A stretch of 64,000 nucleotides of DNA from NCBI RefSeq assembly GCF_013393385.1, contig NZ_AP023239.1:2418001-2482000 (forward strand), in the 5' to 3' direction. The notes beneath the pieces are model-generated. The model did not search any database, was not told the origin of the DNA, and was given only the letters and a program-made list of their open reading frames with translations. The translations under genes and the position numbers were made by a program. Origin of the DNA: Paenibacillus sp. URB8-2 (GTDB taxonomy: Bacteria; Bacillota; Bacilli; Paenibacillales; Paenibacillaceae). Below, in pieces: positions 62,505 to 64,000 of this stretch (position 1 is the stretch's first letter; the number at the start of each line of letters is the position of its first letter).

Positions 62505-63698
62505 ATGACCGTACACACGGAAGACGAACTCCATGAAGAAACCCTATTGCTTCATTCGGGCGAGGATAAGAGTAATTTCTATTATAATGCCGTCGTACCA
62601 CCCATTTTCCAGACGTCGTTATTTTCCAGTGGAACGTATGAGGAATTCCGGGATGCAATCAATCATGAGAACGGCAGCTATTGTTATACCCGCTACGGCA
62701 ACCCCAATTTCGATATTGTATGCGATAAAATTGCCAGCCTGGAGCAGGGGGACGGAGCCGTTCTGACAAGTTCGGGCGTGTCCGCGCTTACCATCGCGAT
62801 TATGGCGAATGCCGAAATCGGGATGCATGTCGTGGCTATTGATAATCTGTACGGCCCGACCCGCAGCTTTCTGGAGCATCTAAAGGAGGTTCTCCGCATC
62901 CAGGTTACCTATGTGTCCGGCGAGTCCCTGGAAGAGATTGAAGCGGCCATGACTTCCGCCACACGCCTGGTTGTACTGGAAAGTCCAGTAAGCACCACTT
63001 TCGGCGTACAGGATTTACGGGGCATTGCCGCGTTATGCAAGCCAAGAGGGATTGTGACGCTGATTGATAATTCGTATTCCACCCCGCTGCTTCAGAAGCC
63101 GCTCAATCTGGGGATCGATATCGTCGTCCATTCCGCGACCAAATTTTTAAGCGGCCACAGCGATACGATCGGCGGAGTCATTGTGTCGAGGGAACCGCAT
63201 CTGAAGCGGATTCGCAAGCAGCACAAACTGATCGGTTCGTCACCGTCGCCATTTGAAGCGTGGTTAATACTGAGGGGCTTGCGTACGCTCCCTATCCGAA
63301 TGAAGGAGCATGCCCGCAACGCGCTGGCCGTGGCTGAATTTCTGGAATCGCACCCGAAGATCGGGCGGGTAAGATATCCGGCCCTGCAGTCCTTTCCCCA
63401 GTATGAGCTTGCCCGCAGTCAAATGAGCGGATTCGCCGGCTTGTTCAGCTTCGAGATCAACACGGCGAAAGAAAATATGCCCCAATTCTTCAACGCCCTG
63501 CATCTGATTAAGCTTGGGCTGAGCTGGGGCGGATTCGAATCGATTTGTGTCCCTCCCCTTGTAAGCTTTGGTAAAGGGATCGACGAGGAAGCGTTCGCGA
63601 AGCGAGGCATTACCCACCAACTGGTCCGTCTGCATGTGGGATTGGAAAATCCCGATGATTTGATCCATGAGCTTGACCGGGCGCTGAAAGAGGTTTAA
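62505..63698 (+). CDS. Cys/Met metabolism PLP enzyme (transsulfuration family)
   Basis: A 397-residue fold-type I enzyme. YTRYGNPNFDIVCDKIASLE and the PLP lysine in VVHSATKFLSGHSDTIGG identify the cystathionine gamma-synthase/beta-lyase/methionine gamma-lyase family; I cannot tell which reaction it performs. As the last gene of the operon it may act on the imported, probably amino-acid-like, compound. Confidence 0.9.
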   Translation: MTVHTEDELHEETLLLHSGEDKSNFYYNAVVPPIFQTSLFSSGTYEEFRDAINHENGSYCYTRYGNPNFDIVCDKIASLEQGDGAVLTSSGVSALTIAIMANAEIGMHVVAIDNLYGPTRSFLEHLKEVLRIQVTYVSGESLEEIEAAMTSATRLVVLESPVSTTFGVQDLRGIAALCKPRGIVTLIDNSYSTPLLQKPLNLGIDIVVHSATKFLSGHSDTIGGVIVSREPHLKRIRKQHKLIGSSPSPFEAWLILRGLRTLPIRMKEHARNALAVAEFLESHPKIGRVRYPALQSFPQYELARSQMSGFAGLFSFEINTAKENMPQFFNALHLIKLGLSWGGFESICVPPLVSFGKGIDEEAFAKRGITHQLVRLHVGLENPDDLIHELDRALKEV

Positions 63699-63830
63699 GG
63701 CTCGGACCGTCCCTCTCCCGGTTATTCTGTGTCCCGGATGTTAAATTCGAACCAAAGGAGCTGTCCCATAAGTAGTTCTTCTACGTCAGAGACAGCTTTC
63801 TTCATTCTAAAAAATCGTAAAAAGTCAGCA

Positions 63831-63872
63831 AAGCAGTGATTCTCCCGTTATTGGAGAATCGCTGCTTTGCGT
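63831..63872 (-). terminator. Hairpin at the transposase 3' end
   Basis: AAAGCAGTGATTCTCC and GGAGAATCGCTGCTTT pair around CGTTATT, overlapping the transposase stop; on the minus strand it is followed by TGACTTTTT. Likely the element's terminator. Confidence 0.7.
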
Positions 63873-64000
63873 TTTTGGTCCACTGCGGCTTGCTTCAGCA
63901 CATTATGGGCAAGTGAAAGCCACCCGACCTCAAGCGTCACTTTCTCCATGCCGCGAAGCAGAAAACGCCGGAACCCTCGGTTGTTCTTCAGTTGTCCAAA
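63848..64000 (-). CDS. IS1182-family transposase, C-terminal part
   Basis: Read on the minus strand the window end encodes FGQLKNNRGFRRFLLRGMEK followed by VTLEVGWLSLAHNVLKQA and a stop at 63848. This is the standard C-terminus of IS1182-type DDE transposases; the start lies beyond the window. Confidence 0.85.
   Translation of the reverse strand, partial: FGQLKNNRGFRRFLLRGMEKVTLEVGWLSLAHNVLKQAAVDQKRKAAILQ

Larger units (their letters stand above)
63757..64000 (-). mobile_element. IS1182-type insertion sequence, one end
   Basis: The outer edge is probably at GGAGCTGTCCC (63757), a likely terminal inverted repeat, followed inward by a non-coding spacer, a hairpin and the transposase 3' end. 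The other end is outside the window. Confidence 0.7.

Overview
The window looks like chromosomal DNA of a Paenibacillus-type, spore-forming, low-redundancy Firmicute. This rests on a YqzE-family protein, a YqhH/YqhG pair, a CwlD-like amidase, a class II ribonucleotide reductase, strong AGGAGG ribosome binding sites and frequent TTG/GTG starts. GC-rich core stretches alternate with visibly AT-rich stretches (about 20.6-24 kb is the clearest), which suggests a core backbone with accessory inserts.

Layout. 0-5.6 kb: the tail of a YhaN-like ATPase, a YkvI-family membrane protein, xanthine phosphoribosyltransferase (xpt), small conserved proteins and hisC. 5.7 kb: tRNA-Leu(CAG). 5.9-10.4 kb: a redox cluster (frameshifted luciferase-like oxidoreductase, MFS exporter, aldo/keto reductase, quinone-type oxidoreductase) with GTAC-centred palindromes between the divergent promoters. 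10.4-17.4 kb: CHRD protein, divergent polysaccharide deacetylase, amidase, YqzE, secreted protein and yqhG-yqhH. 17.6-20.6 kb: nrdJ preceded by two NrdR-like boxes. 20.6-24 kb: an AT-rich island with an HExxH protein and a protein that joins a Cys cluster, a PD-(D/E)XK-like domain and a charge-free Ala/Gly/Thr/Val tail. This is the best candidate for an undescribed system.

24-30.2 kb: a pentose locus (xylulokinase, AraC regulator, HIT protein, medium-chain dehydrogenase, D-lyxose isomerase, MFS transporter); D-lyxose to D-xylulose to xylulose 5-phosphate is a coherent route. 30.6-32.5 kb: a DUF6323/DUF6179-like pair, the second interrupted by an in-frame stop. 33-34 kb: a MarR regulator and a deleted threonine aldolase remnant. 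34.2-45.3 kb: a kdp potassium-uptake locus in the order kdpD-kdpE-small proteins-kdpF-A-B-C, ending with an unusual protein made of two tandem KdpD sensor modules and no kinase. 45.5-49 kb: a heterodimeric ABC exporter.

49.3-52.5 kb: an orphan glycyl-radical activase, a stand-alone AICAR transformylase and an EF-hand protein. 52.5-63.7 kb: a catabolic island with glycerol-dehydrogenase-like and IclR genes on the minus strand, then a plus-strand run of UroD-family protein, Gfo/Idh/MocA dehydrogenase, YheO-type regulator, a complete branched-chain-type ABC importer and a transsulfuration-type PLP enzyme; the substrate is unknown. The window ends inside an IS1182-type insertion sequence on the minus strand. 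Three genes look broken: the luciferase-like oxidoreductase, the DUF6179-like gene and the threonine aldolase.
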